A stretch of DNA of 6,989 nt from an uncultured Rhodospirillales bacterium (GTDB taxonomy: Bacteria; Pseudomonadota; Alphaproteobacteria; Acetobacterales; Acetobacteraceae). Both the position numbers and the translations under genes were made by a program. Shown here one piece after another: positions 1 to 5,600 of the stretch. The notes beneath the pieces were generated by a model. The model did no database searches. It was not told the DNA's origin and was given only the letters and a program-made list of their open reading frames with translations. The DNA lies in NCBI GenBank assembly GCA_903928045.1, contig CAIYPH010000498.1, positions 1 to 6,989 of the forward strand. Reading direction: 5' to 3'. The stretch's first letter is position 1. Every line of letters begins with the position of its first letter.

Positions 1-98
1 GAACATTCTTGCTGCTGCACACTTCCGTTTTCGATTCCACGTTTCATGGCATCAACGCGACCCGAAAATTCAGGTTCTCAAGTGAACGGAGTATTGCC

Positions 99-117
99 CC
101 TTTTTTTTGAAAAAAGG
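99..117. repeat. AT-rich hairpin, copy A of a T8-S-A6 repeat
   Basis: CCTTTTTT (99-106) pairs perfectly with AAAAAAGG (110-117) around a TTG loop. The core is C, eight T, one G, six A, GG. The same core with C in place of G occurs at 3467-3484, after the TRAP operon. This suggests a dispersed intergenic repeat, probably of REP or terminator type. Only two copies are visible, so family status is inference. Confidence 0.5.
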
Positions 118-132
118 TGACCTTCCTTCCCC

Positions 133-148
133 CCAATCCATGGATTGG
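133..148. promoter_or_regulatory. Perfect 16-bp palindrome, candidate operator
   Basis: CCAATCCATGGATTGG is a perfect inverted repeat with 8-bp arms and no spacer. It lies 77 bases before the dctP start codon. Dyads of this size upstream of a transport operon are typical targets of dimeric transcription factors (for example GntR or LacI type). With no loop it is a poor RNA hairpin, which favours a protein site over a terminator. It sits 16 bases after the AT hairpin, so it could instead be a conserved part of that repeat. No regulator gene is visible in the window. Confidence 0.4.
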
Positions 149-212
149 CAAGCCCGCCAAGTGCTGTACACTCCGCGACAACCGCCGGGCCCCAGCGCCA
201 CGGCAGATATTC

Positions 213-217
213 GGGAG
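213..217 (+). promoter_or_regulatory. Ribosome binding site of dctP
   Basis: GGGAG lies 7 bases before the ATG at 225. It decides the start: the same frame is open from an earlier ATG at 117, but only the ATG at 225 has a Shine-Dalgarno and places the twin-arginine signal directly at the N-terminus. Confidence 0.75.
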
Positions 218-224
218 AAACACC

Positions 225-1232
225 ATGACCACCAGGCTCACCCGCCGTTCCGCTGTTCGCGGCCTCGCCGCCGGCGCCCTCGCCACCCCCTTCATCAACG
301 GCGCCGCCCACGCCCAGGCCCTCAAGCTGGTGTTCTCGCACCACCTCCCGGTCATCCATCTCGGCCACAAAACCACCGTCGATTTCGCCCGCTACGTCGC
401 CGAGGGCACCAACGGCCAGATCACCGTCGACATCAAGCCCGCCTCGCAGCTCTTCAACCTGCGCACCTCCGTCGAGGCCCTCCAGCTCGGCACGCTCGAT
501 CTCTGCTGGTCCGATCTCGCCACCCTCGGCAACTGGCAGCCGCAGTTCGGCTTCCTCTCCATGCCCTTCATCTTCACCGACTATGACCACGTAAAGCGCG
601 TGCTCTACGGCAAGGTCGGTGACCAGGTCGTCGCCGACGTCCAATCCACCCTCGGCATCGAAACCCTCTGCCTCGGCGCCTCCGGCTTCCGCGTCTTCCT
701 CGGCCGCAAGGAAATCAAGACCGCCGCCGATTGCCGCGGCATCAAGCTGCGCGTGCCGGAAATCCCCACCTGGGTGGAAATGGCCCGCGCGCTGGGCGCC
801 AACCCCACCCCCATCCCCTCCGGCGAAATCTACACCGCGCTGCAAACCGGCGTGGTCGATGCCATCGAAGTGCCGGCCGACTTCATCGTCTCCGGCAAGC
901 TCTACGAGGTCGGGCCCAATTCCACCCGCACCCACCATATCTTCACTGAGGTCTCGATGTTCGCCTCCTCCAAGCGCATGGCGACGCTCACGCCGGCGCA
1001 TCAGAAGGTAATCCGTGATGCCGCCAAGCGCGCCACCCAGGTGGAGATGTGGGAGGCCAACCTCAAGGAGCAGACCGAGGCCTGGGCCGAACTGACCCGC
1101 CGCACCAAGGCGGTCTCGGACCCCGACGTGAAGTCCTTCCGCGACAAGATGGCCCCGGTGATCGAGAATTTCGTCAAGAAGGCGGGTGCCAAGGGCAAAG
1201 CCTATGTCGATGGCGTGATCGCCGCGGCCTGA
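225..1232 (+). CDS. dctP: TRAP transporter substrate-binding protein, DctP family
   Basis: This is the periplasmic binding protein of a tripartite ATP-independent transporter: it captures an organic solute and delivers it to the DctQ/DctM membrane unit. The 335-residue product starts with TRRSAVRG (residues 6-13), a twin-arginine pattern, followed by a hydrophobic stretch and a likely cleavage after AHA (residue 30), so Tat export is likely. The body shows the DctP pattern: an LQLGTLDLCW segment, a GFRVF segment with Arg156, and GIKLRV with Arg176 followed by GANPTPIPSGEIYTALQTG and VVDAIE. The Arg in the GxKxRV segment is the residue that in characterised DctP proteins binds the substrate carboxylate, so an organic acid substrate is likely. 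Its identity (C4-dicarboxylate, sugar acid, keto acid or other) cannot be read. Length is normal for the family. The gene starts a tight operon with dctQ 2 nt downstream. Confidence 0.95.
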   Translation: MTTRLTRRSAVRGLAAGALATPFINGAAHAQALKLVFSHHLPVIHLGHKTTVDFARYVAEGTNGQITVDIKPASQLFNLRTSVEALQLGTLDLCWSDLATLGNWQPQFGFLSMPFIFTDYDHVKRVLYGKVGDQVVADVQSTLGIETLCLGASGFRVFLGRKEIKTAADCRGIKLRVPEIPTWVEMARALGANPTPIPSGEIYTALQTGVVDAIEVPADFIVSGKLYEVGPNSTRTHHIFTEVSMFASSKRMATLTPAHQKVIRDAAKRATQVEMWEANLKEQTEAWAELTRRTKAVSDPDVKSFRDKMAPVIENFVKKAGAKGKAYVDGVIAAA

Positions 1233-1234
1233 TC

Positions 1235-1738
1235 ATGTTCGCAGCTTTCGAAGCCGGGATGGACCGGCTCTATGCGGTCCTGCGCGCGATTTGCGTGGTC
1301 ATCCTGGTGGAGTACCTCATCCTCGTCCTGCTGCAGGTGTTCTTCCGCTACGTGCTCAACGAAAGCCTGTTTTGGGCCGAGGAGGCGGTGCGCTTCAGCA
1401 TGGTGTGGTCGGTGCTGCTCGGCTCCGCGCTGGTGGCGCGGGACCGGGCGCATATCCGCATCGACGTGGTGGAAAACATGCTGCCCCCTCTGGCGCGCCG
1501 AAGGCTCGACCTGGTGCTGGACCTGCTGATGATCCTCTTCATGCTCATCCTCATGGTCACCGGCCTCCAATTCGCCGGGCGCAGCATGATGCAGACCTCG
1601 CCCTCACTCGATCTGCCGATGTGGGCAGTGTATGGCGCCATTCCCATTGGCGCGGTGTTGCAGGCACTCTTCGTGGTCTCGATGCTGCGCCGGCCCGCCA
1701 CGCCGCATCTGGCCGCCCTCGACGGAGAGCCGGTATGA
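1235..1738 (+). CDS. dctQ: TRAP transporter small permease subunit, DctQ family
   Basis: This is the small integral membrane subunit of the TRAP transporter, which pairs with DctM in the inner membrane. The 167-residue product has four predicted membrane segments, roughly residues 19-41, 51-68, 90-112 and 128-150, as expected for DctQ. The family signature is clear: Q34, R38-Y39, then W47-A-E49-E50 and R53, followed by RAHIRID (residues 71-77). The start codon lies 2 nt after the dctP stop and has no good Shine-Dalgarno of its own, which suggests translational coupling to dctP. Its stop overlaps the dctM start in an ATGA arrangement. An upstream ATG at 1049 in the same frame would lie inside dctP and is not credible. 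Confidence 0.93.
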   Translation: MFAAFEAGMDRLYAVLRAICVVILVEYLILVLLQVFFRYVLNESLFWAEEAVRFSMVWSVLLGSALVARDRAHIRIDVVENMLPPLARRRLDLVLDLLMILFMLILMVTGLQFAGRSMMQTSPSLDLPMWAVYGAIPIGAVLQALFVVSMLRRPATPHLAALDGEPV

Positions 1739-3009
1739 ACGCCGCCATCATGATCGGGCTGTTTCTCGGCCTGATGTTCGCGGGCTTCCCGATCGCCTAT
1801 TCCATGGCGCTTTCGGCGGTGGTGGCGCTAGCGATCGAGGGGCAGGTGCCACTGCTGCTGCTCGCACAGCAATTCTACGCGGCCCTCGATAATTTCTCCT
1901 TGTTGGCGATCCCACTGTTCATCCTCGCCGGCGAGTTGATGAACACCGGCGGCATCACCGAGCGCCTGGTGCGCTTCACCGGCGCGCTGCTCGGCCATAT
2001 CCGCGGCGGCCTCGCCCACGCCAATATCCTCACCAACATGTTCATGGCAGCGATCTCCGGCTCGGCGGCGGCCGATGCGGCGGCGATCGGCTCGATGATG
2101 ATCCCGGCGATGAAGCGGGACGGCTACAAGGCCGAATTCGCGGTCGCCGTCACCTCCTCCGCCGCGCTGATGGGGCCGATCATCCCGCCCTCCATCGTGG
2201 CGGTGATCTACGGCTCGATCACCAATGTCTCGATCGGCGGGCTGCTGCTGGCCGGCGCGGTGCCGGGCGTGCTGGCCGGGCTTGGCATGATGGTGGTCGC
2301 CTATTTCATGTCCGCCCGCTACGGCGGGGCGGCGGCGAAGCGGGCGACGATGGCGGAGTTCTGGTCCGCCTGCCTGCGCGTCATCCCGGCGGCGATCATG
2401 CCGGCGATCATCCTGGGCGGCATCGTCTCGGGCGCCTTCACCCCCACCGAGGCGGCGGGCGTGGCGGCCGGATACGGGTTCATCTACGGGCTGATCGAAC
2501 GGAAATTCACCCCGAAGGTGCTGTATCACCTGTTCTACAACGCCGCCTCGGTCTCGGCCTCGGTGCTGGTGACGCTGGCGGGTGCCGGCCTGTTCGGCTG
2601 GGTGCTGGCCCGCGCCGGCACGGCGGAGGTTGCCTTGCAGGGGCTGGCCGCCATCACCGACAACCCCAAGGTCGCGCTGATCATCATCCTCACCTTCCTG
2701 CTCTTCCTCGGCGGGCTGGTGGAGACGGTGCCGGCGATGATCCTCAGCGTCCCCGTGCTGCAACCCATCGCCAAATCCTTCCACTATGACCCCGTGCATT
2801 TCGGCTGCCTGGTGCTGATGACCCTGGTGCTCGGCGCGGTGATGCCCCCCACGGGCATCGTGGCGATGATCTGTTGCCGCATTGGCGGCGTTACCTTCGC
2901 ATCCACGCTACGGTTGCTGTGGCCGTTCGTGATATGGTGGTTCGCCTTGATCCTCGTCGTCGCTTTCGTGCCGCAAATCGCGCTCTGGCTGCCCTCCGTC
3001 ATGCTCTGA
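1735..3009 (+). CDS. dctM: TRAP transporter large permease subunit, DctM family
   Basis: This is the large membrane subunit, which carries the substrate across the inner membrane coupled to an ion gradient (sodium in the studied TRAP systems). The 424-residue length is typical. The DctM hallmarks appear in order: GFPIAYSMALS near the N-terminus (residues 17-27), FSLLAIPLFILAGELMN (54-70), SGSAAADAAAIG (108-119), IPPSI within 150-154, FTPTEAAGVAAGYG (235-248) and MPPTG (370-374). Hydrophobic segments run through the whole protein. The start codon overlaps the dctQ stop by 4 nt (ATGA). Earlier starts in this frame fall inside dctQ. No missing motif or frameshift is visible, so the transporter should be functional. 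Confidence 0.96.
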   Translation: MNAAIMIGLFLGLMFAGFPIAYSMALSAVVALAIEGQVPLLLLAQQFYAALDNFSLLAIPLFILAGELMNTGGITERLVRFTGALLGHIRGGLAHANILTNMFMAAISGSAAADAAAIGSMMIPAMKRDGYKAEFAVAVTSSAALMGPIIPPSIVAVIYGSITNVSIGGLLLAGAVPGVLAGLGMMVVAYFMSARYGGAAAKRATMAEFWSACLRVIPAAIMPAIILGGIVSGAFTPTEAAGVAAGYGFIYGLIERKFTPKVLYHLFYNAASVSASVLVTLAGAGLFGWVLARAGTAEVALQGLAAITDNPKVALIIILTFLLFLGGLVETVPAMILSVPVLQPIAKSFHYDPVHFGCLVLMTLVLGAVMPPTGIVAMICCRIGGVTFASTLRLLWPFVIWWFALILVVAFVPQIALWLPSVML

Positions 3010-3027
3010 GGGCCGCCGCTACAACCA

Positions 3028-3033
3028 GGGAGG
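3028..3033 (+). promoter_or_regulatory. Strong ribosome binding site of the GYD gene
   Basis: GGGAGG lies 6 bases before the ATG at 3040, in the 30-base gap after dctM. It is the strongest Shine-Dalgarno of the operon and suggests the small protein is made efficiently and independently of dctM translation. Confidence 0.75.
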
Positions 3034-3039
3034 TGTCGA

Positions 3040-3333
3040 ATGCCGAGTTACGTCATGCTGGCGAACTGGACCGACCAAGGGGTTCGCAACGTCAAGGACC
3101 TGCCGAAGCGGATCGACCAGGCCAAGAAACTGCTCGCCGAAATGGGCGGCACCTTCGCCTCCCTGCACGCCACCATGGGCGCCTATGACCTCGTGGGCAT
3201 CTACGACGCGCCGGACGACGCCGTGGCCCTGCGCTTCACCATGATGCTGCAAAAACTCGGCAACGCCCGCACCACCTCGCTCAAGGCGTTTCCCGAGACG
3301 GCGCTGCGGGAGATCGTTAAGTCGATTGGCTAA
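3040..3333 (+). CDS. GYD domain-containing protein
   Basis: This 97-residue soluble protein matches the GYD family (Pfam GYD, a ferredoxin-like small domain): MPSYVMLANWTDQGVRNVKD at the start, then LPKRIDQAKKLLAEMGG, the namesake motif as GAYDLVGIYDAPDD (residues 47-60), and a C-terminal LKAFPETALREIV. The family has no firmly established biochemical role. By fold it resembles dimeric ferredoxin-like proteins and may bind a small ligand or form oligomers. It follows dctM by 30 nt with no terminator between them, so it is likely co-transcribed with the TRAP genes. A role in handling or sensing the imported compound is inference only. Length matches the family and no signal peptide is seen, so it is probably cytoplasmic. 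Confidence 0.88.
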   Translation: MPSYVMLANWTDQGVRNVKDLPKRIDQAKKLLAEMGGTFASLHATMGAYDLVGIYDAPDDAVALRFTMMLQKLGNARTTSLKAFPETALREIVKSIG

Positions 3334-3349
3334 GGGTGAGGGTAAGGGT

Positions 3350-3373
3350 GTTCTTTTTGTGAACAAAAAGAAC
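3350..3373 (+). terminator. 10-bp perfect hairpin after the TRAP/GYD operon
   Basis: GTTCTTTTTG (3350-3359) pairs perfectly with CAAAAAGAAC (3364-3373) around the tetraloop TGAA, 17 bases after the GYD stop codon. Position and strength suit transcription termination. On the + strand, however, it is followed by an A-run rather than a T-run, so it is not a textbook intrinsic terminator. It may act together with the overlapping hairpin at 3372-3390 or protect the mRNA 3' end. Confidence 0.5.
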
Positions 3374-3390
3374 CAAAAAAACTTTTTGGT
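3372..3390. repeat. Second AT-rich hairpin, overlapping the first
   Basis: ACCAAAAA (3372-3379) pairs with TTTTTGGT (3383-3390) around an AAC loop. The left arm shares bases 3372-3373 with the right arm of the preceding hairpin, so the two cannot both be fully formed. Together they make a compact tandem stem-loop block typical of terminator-like intergenic repeats. Confidence 0.45.
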
Positions 3391-3463
3391 CTGTTCCATG
3401 CCGTTGGCGTACTCCCCGCGGAGAGGTGGGAGCGGTACACACCAAAGCGGATAAAAGGGTTTT

Positions 3464-3489
3464 GCGCTTTTTTTTCAAAAAAGGAGCGC
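3464..3489. repeat. AT-rich hairpin, copy B of the T8-S-A6 repeat
   Basis: GCGCT (3464-3468) pairs with AGCGC (3485-3489). The inner T-run (3469-3475) faces the A-run and two G (3477-3484), with G-U pairs possible in RNA. The core of C, eight T, one C, six A and GG matches copy A at 100-117 except for the central base. Both copies are followed by CTTC-type sequence. It could be a dispersed repeat or a bidirectional terminator. Confidence 0.5.
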
Positions 3490-3545
3490 TTCGTTCGATA
3501 ACGCTGGCTAACGTCTTTGTAATCCTAAAATAACGCTCTTTTTCC

Positions 3546-3574
3546 TTGATCATGGAGCGTTGATATGCGATAAA
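3546..3574 (+). promoter_or_regulatory. Candidate sigma-70 promoter for the 126-residue gene
   Basis: TTGATC (3546-3551) and GATAAA (3569-3574) stand 17 bases apart, each matching the -35/-10 consensus at 4 of 6 positions. The pair ends 38 bases before the start codon at 3613. It lies in the AT-rich part of the gap, which helps, but the match is moderate and the call was made by eye. Confidence 0.35.
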
Positions 3575-3612
3575 TCCGCCCTTCCACATTTTTCAAGGAC
3601 CCCTCCCGCGCC

Positions 3613-3993
3613 ATGACCGCCACCGCCCGCACCGCCGATCCCGGCGCAGCCCTCGCGGCTGCCATCGCCGGGATTCTGCGCGTGCTGCTGGCGGTGCTGC
3701 TGGAGGGCATGGCGGACCTGCCGGCGGGCCATCCGCATCGTCGCCTGTATGCGCGGCTGAGCGCCGAGCTTGCGCGCATCGAGGCCCAACTCCCCGCCGC
3801 CTTGGCGCCCTCGCGCCCCGCCGCCGCGGTCACCCAACGCCCGGACTCCCGGTCTGCCGAGCATGTCGCGCCGGCCCGCCCTCCGCGCGCCCCCGTGCCG
3901 TTTGCCGTGCACCCGCCGCCGCGCCCGCCGCCCGCTCAAAAACCGGCTTGGCGGGCCGCGCCTTCGCACGCTTATTATGTTACGATTACGTAA
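3613..3993 (+). CDS. Uncharacterised 126-residue protein with Pro-rich tail
   Basis: I do not recognise a named family. Three parts can be seen: an Ala/Leu-rich hydrophobic helix (residues 11-33) that is long enough to touch or cross a membrane but carries Arg23 and Glu31; a charged helical segment HRRLYARLSAELARIEAQL (42-60) that could pair in a coiled coil; and a Pro/Arg-rich low-complexity region (66-116) ending in SHAYYVTIT. The tail is unusually hydrophobic and specific after such a low-complexity stretch, which argues that the frame is really translated. The Shine-Dalgarno is weak (AAGGA at 3595-3599, 13 bases before ATG). A candidate promoter lies upstream and hairpins separate it from the TRAP operon, so it is probably its own unit. 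The alternative is a spurious high-GC frame, but none of the competing frames here looks better. Confidence 0.6.
   Translation: MTATARTADPGAALAAAIAGILRVLLAVLLEGMADLPAGHPHRRLYARLSAELARIEAQLPAALAPSRPAAAVTQRPDSRSAEHVAPARPPRAPVPFAVHPPPRPPPAQKPAWRAAPSHAYYVTIT
3948..3978 (+). promoter_or_regulatory. Weak candidate promoter for the aldo/keto reductase
   Basis: TTGGCG (3948-3953) and TATTAT (3973-3978, 5 of 6 to the -10 consensus) sit 19 bases apart inside the end of the preceding gene, 93 bases before the reductase start. The AT-rich patch from 3971 to 4012 stands out in GC-rich DNA. The spacing is longer than ideal, so the call is tentative. A 10-bp palindrome ATTACGTAAT (3985-3994) follows directly. 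Confidence 0.2.
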
Positions 3994-4071
3994 TTCAAAT
4001 CTCAAATCCCACCCATCCGCGAACCATGCCATAGTCACCGCCACCATTCTCCCGCCACGAGGCCGCGCCGC

Positions 4072-5091
4072 ATGGACCCCACCGCCCGCCGACCGCTCGG
4101 CAAATCCGCCCTCACCGTCACCCCCCTCGGCTTCGGCACCGCCCCCCTCGGCGGCGCCCGCGGCATCACGCCGGAGCCCGAGGCGATCGCCACCATCTCG
4201 GCCGCCTATGACGCCGGGCTGCGCTTCTTCGACACCTCGCCCTTCTACGGCTTCGGCCGCAGCGAGCTCCGCCTCGGCGCCGCGCTGCGCGACCGCCCGC
4301 GCGAGGATCTCGTGGTCTCCACCAAGATCGGCCGCTGGATGACCCCCCTCAAGCCCGGCCAGGATGCGGTGGTGGAACGCCCCGGCGCCCTGAAATTCAA
4401 GCCGACTTTCGACTATTCCTATGACGGCGTGATGCGCTCGCTCGAACAATCCTGGCTCCGCCTCGGCATGAACCGCATCGACGTGGTGTTCATCCACGAC
4501 GTCGATTTCTGGACCACGCGGGACCTCGGGGTGCTCGAGCAGCGCTTCCATCAGGCCACCACCGACGGCTTCCGCGCGCTCGACGAGTTGCGCTCGGCCG
4601 GCGTCATCGGCGCCATCGGCGTGGGGTTGAACGAGGCCGCGATCTCCGCCCGCTTCGTCCGCGCCGTCGATCTCGACTGCGTGCTGCTCGCCGGCCGCTA
4701 CACCCTGCTGGAGCAGGCCGCGCTCGATGATTTCATGCCGCTATGCGAAGCGCGCAACGTCGGCGTGGTGATCGGCGGCCCCTTCAACTCCGGCATCCTC
4801 GCCACCGGCGCCGTCCCCGGCGCCAAGTTCGACTACCAGGACCCGCCGCAATCCGTGATCGACCGCGTCAACCGCATCGAGGCCGTCTGCACCCGCCACG
4901 GCGTCAAAATGGCCGCCGCCGCCCTGCAATTCCCGCTCTCGCACCCCGCGGTCAGCGCCACCATCCCCGGCGCCATGAACCGCGCGGAAATCCTCGCCAA
5001 CCTCGACCTCTTCCGCACCCCTATCCCCGCCGATCTCTGGGCCGAGCTGCGCCACGAGGGCCTGCTCGATCCCCGGGCGCCGCTACCCTGA
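4072..5091 (+). CDS. Aldo/keto reductase, pyridoxal 4-dehydrogenase / aldose dehydrogenase-like
   Basis: This is an NAD(P)-dependent oxidoreductase with a TIM-barrel fold, probably cytoplasmic, that interconverts an alcohol or hemiacetal with a carbonyl or lactone. The 339-residue product contains the complete catalytic tetrad: Asp54 and Tyr59 in FFDTSPFYG, Lys85 in VVSTKIGR and His142 in VVFIHDVD. The N-terminal LGFGTAPLGG and the late SATIPGAMNRAEI (cofactor-binding end of the barrel) are also present. The sequence layout, with the long insert ending FKPTFDYSYDGVMRSLEQS, fits the group containing pyridoxal 4-dehydrogenase and D-threo-aldose (L-fucose) 1-dehydrogenase; which substrate it uses cannot be decided. 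A weak GAGG (4059-4062) lies 9 bases before the ATG. It ends inside the 3' end of the opposite-strand rppH (9-bp overlap). A link to the upstream TRAP transporter is possible but unproven. Confidence 0.92.
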   Translation: MDPTARRPLGKSALTVTPLGFGTAPLGGARGITPEPEAIATISAAYDAGLRFFDTSPFYGFGRSELRLGAALRDRPREDLVVSTKIGRWMTPLKPGQDAVVERPGALKFKPTFDYSYDGVMRSLEQSWLRLGMNRIDVVFIHDVDFWTTRDLGVLEQRFHQATTDGFRALDELRSAGVIGAIGVGLNEAAISARFVRAVDLDCVLLAGRYTLLEQAALDDFMPLCEARNVGVVIGGPFNSGILATGAVPGAKFDYQDPPQSVIDRVNRIEAVCTRHGVKMAAAALQFPLSHPAVSATIPGAMNRAEILANLDLFRTPIPADLWAELRHEGLLDPRAPLP

Positions 5092-5586
5092 GACGGCGAA
5101 GCGGGCGAAGCTCGCGGCGAGGATGACGTAGATATCCCGCTTGAACGCCGGGGCGAGCACCGGCAGTTCGGCCAGCTCCGCCCAGCGCCAGGCGTCGAAT
5201 TCCGGGTGCGGGTCGGCGTCGAGCCTGATGTCGCGGTCCTCCCCGGTGAACCGCAGCGCAAACCAGCGCTGCCGCTGCCCACGGAACTTGCCGCCGAGCG
5301 CCACGCCCATCAACTCGGCCGGCAGGTCATAGGTCACCCATTCCGGGTGCTCGCCGATGATCTCCGCCCGATCGGTGCCGATCTCCTCGGCCAGCTCGCG
5401 CAGCACCGCCCCACGCGGGTCCTCGTCGGCGTCGATCCCGCCTTGCGGCAACTGCCACCCCCCGGGTGCCCCCTCGGCATTCGGCATGTCCGCCCGCCGG
5501 GCGACGAGCACCAGCCCGTCGCGGTTGAACAACACCGCGCCGACATTGGGGCGATAGGGCAGGGTGGCGGGGTCGATCGGGCGCAT
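5083..5586 (-). CDS. rppH: RNA pyrophosphohydrolase (Nudix hydrolase)
   Basis: RppH removes pyrophosphate from the 5' triphosphate end of mRNA in the cytoplasm, opening the transcript to RNase E-dependent decay; members were also described as dinucleoside polyphosphate hydrolases (IalA/NudH). The 167-residue product has the full Nudix box, G49-x5-E55-x7-R63-E64-L-x-E67-E68-x-G70, with the metal-binding glutamates intact. The RppH-type context is also clear: YRPNVGAVLFNRDG at the N-terminus, GGWQLPQGG (residues 42-50) just before the box and HPEWVTYDLP after it. Length is normal for alphaproteobacterial RppH. It is the last gene of the minus-strand cluster, 14 nt behind the deacetylase gene, and its TAG stop lies inside the end of the converging aldo/keto reductase gene. 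Confidence 0.95.
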   Translation of the reverse strand: MRPIDPATLPYRPNVGAVLFNRDGLVLVARRADMPNAEGAPGGWQLPQGGIDADEDPRGAVLRELAEEIGTDRAEIIGEHPEWVTYDLPAELMGVALGGKFRGQRQRWFALRFTGEDRDIRLDADPHPEFDAWRWAELAELPVLAPAFKRDIYVILAASFARFAVSG

Positions 5587-5591
5587 GGCCT

Positions 5592-5597
5592 CTCCTC
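5592..5597 (-). promoter_or_regulatory. Ribosome binding site of rppH
   Basis: On the minus strand GAGGAG (5597 to 5592) lies 5 bases before the ATG at 5586 and fills the 14-base gap after the deacetylase stop. It supports the chosen rppH start and efficient translation from a shared transcript. Confidence 0.7.
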
Positions 5598-5600
5598 AGG

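Larger units (their letters stand above)
1..224. other. Upstream region and leader of the TRAP operon
   Basis: No gene is supported here. The stretch holds an AT-rich hairpin (99-117), a perfect 16-bp palindrome (133-148) and the dctP ribosome binding site (213-217). It is visibly less GC-rich up to about base 120 than the coding DNA that follows. I could not pick a convincing sigma-70 promoter by eye, so the transcription start is unknown. On the minus strand an ATG at 48-46 is open to the left edge (first residues MKRGIENG) and could be the start of a divergent gene such as a regulator, but 15 codons are too few to support a call. Confidence 0.6.
3334..3612. other. Intergenic region with three AT-rich hairpins
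   Basis: This 279-base gap separates the TRAP operon from the next gene and holds no supported gene. It carries hairpins at 3350-3373, 3372-3390 and 3464-3489, an imperfect GC-richer stem between about 3409 and 3438 (GTACTCCC against GGGAGCGGTAC), and a candidate promoter at 3546-3574. Open frames across it on the minus strand contain low-complexity Lys/Phe runs produced by the hairpins and are not genes. Confidence 0.7.

Noticed and set aside
1..48. Possible start of a divergent minus-strand gene (MKRGIENG...)
   Set aside because: Only 15 codons before the edge, a weak ribosome binding site and no recognisable motif; sequence left of the window is needed to decide.
117..224. N-terminal extension of dctP from the ATG at 117
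   Set aside because: It would place 36 residues before the Tat signal, translate through the palindrome and has no Shine-Dalgarno; the ATG at 225 has GGGAG at proper spacing.
78..1001. Long minus-strand frame opposite dctP
   Set aside because: Its Gly/Ala/Glu/Asp-rich repetitive composition is the mirror of GC-rich codons in dctP, and dctP is an unmistakable family member.
1828..2799. Long minus-strand frame opposite dctM
   Set aside because: It is rich in His/Arg/Gly/Asp with no domain pattern and lies wholly within dctM.
3409..3438. Imperfect stem GTACTCCC / GGGAGCGGTAC
   Set aside because: A three-base bulge and GC-rich background make it weak; not listed as a separate element.
3317..3589. 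Minus-strand frame over the hairpin region
   Set aside because: Its Lys/Phe runs derive from the AT hairpins and no family pattern is visible.
3770..4342. Plus-strand Pro/Arg/Ser-rich frame over the 126-residue gene and the reductase
   Set aside because: It is an out-of-frame reading of two better genes with typical high-GC shadow composition.
3550..4551. Long minus-strand frame across the 126-residue gene and the reductase start
   Set aside because: It overlaps a clear aldo/keto reductase, has biased low-complexity composition and no start signal.
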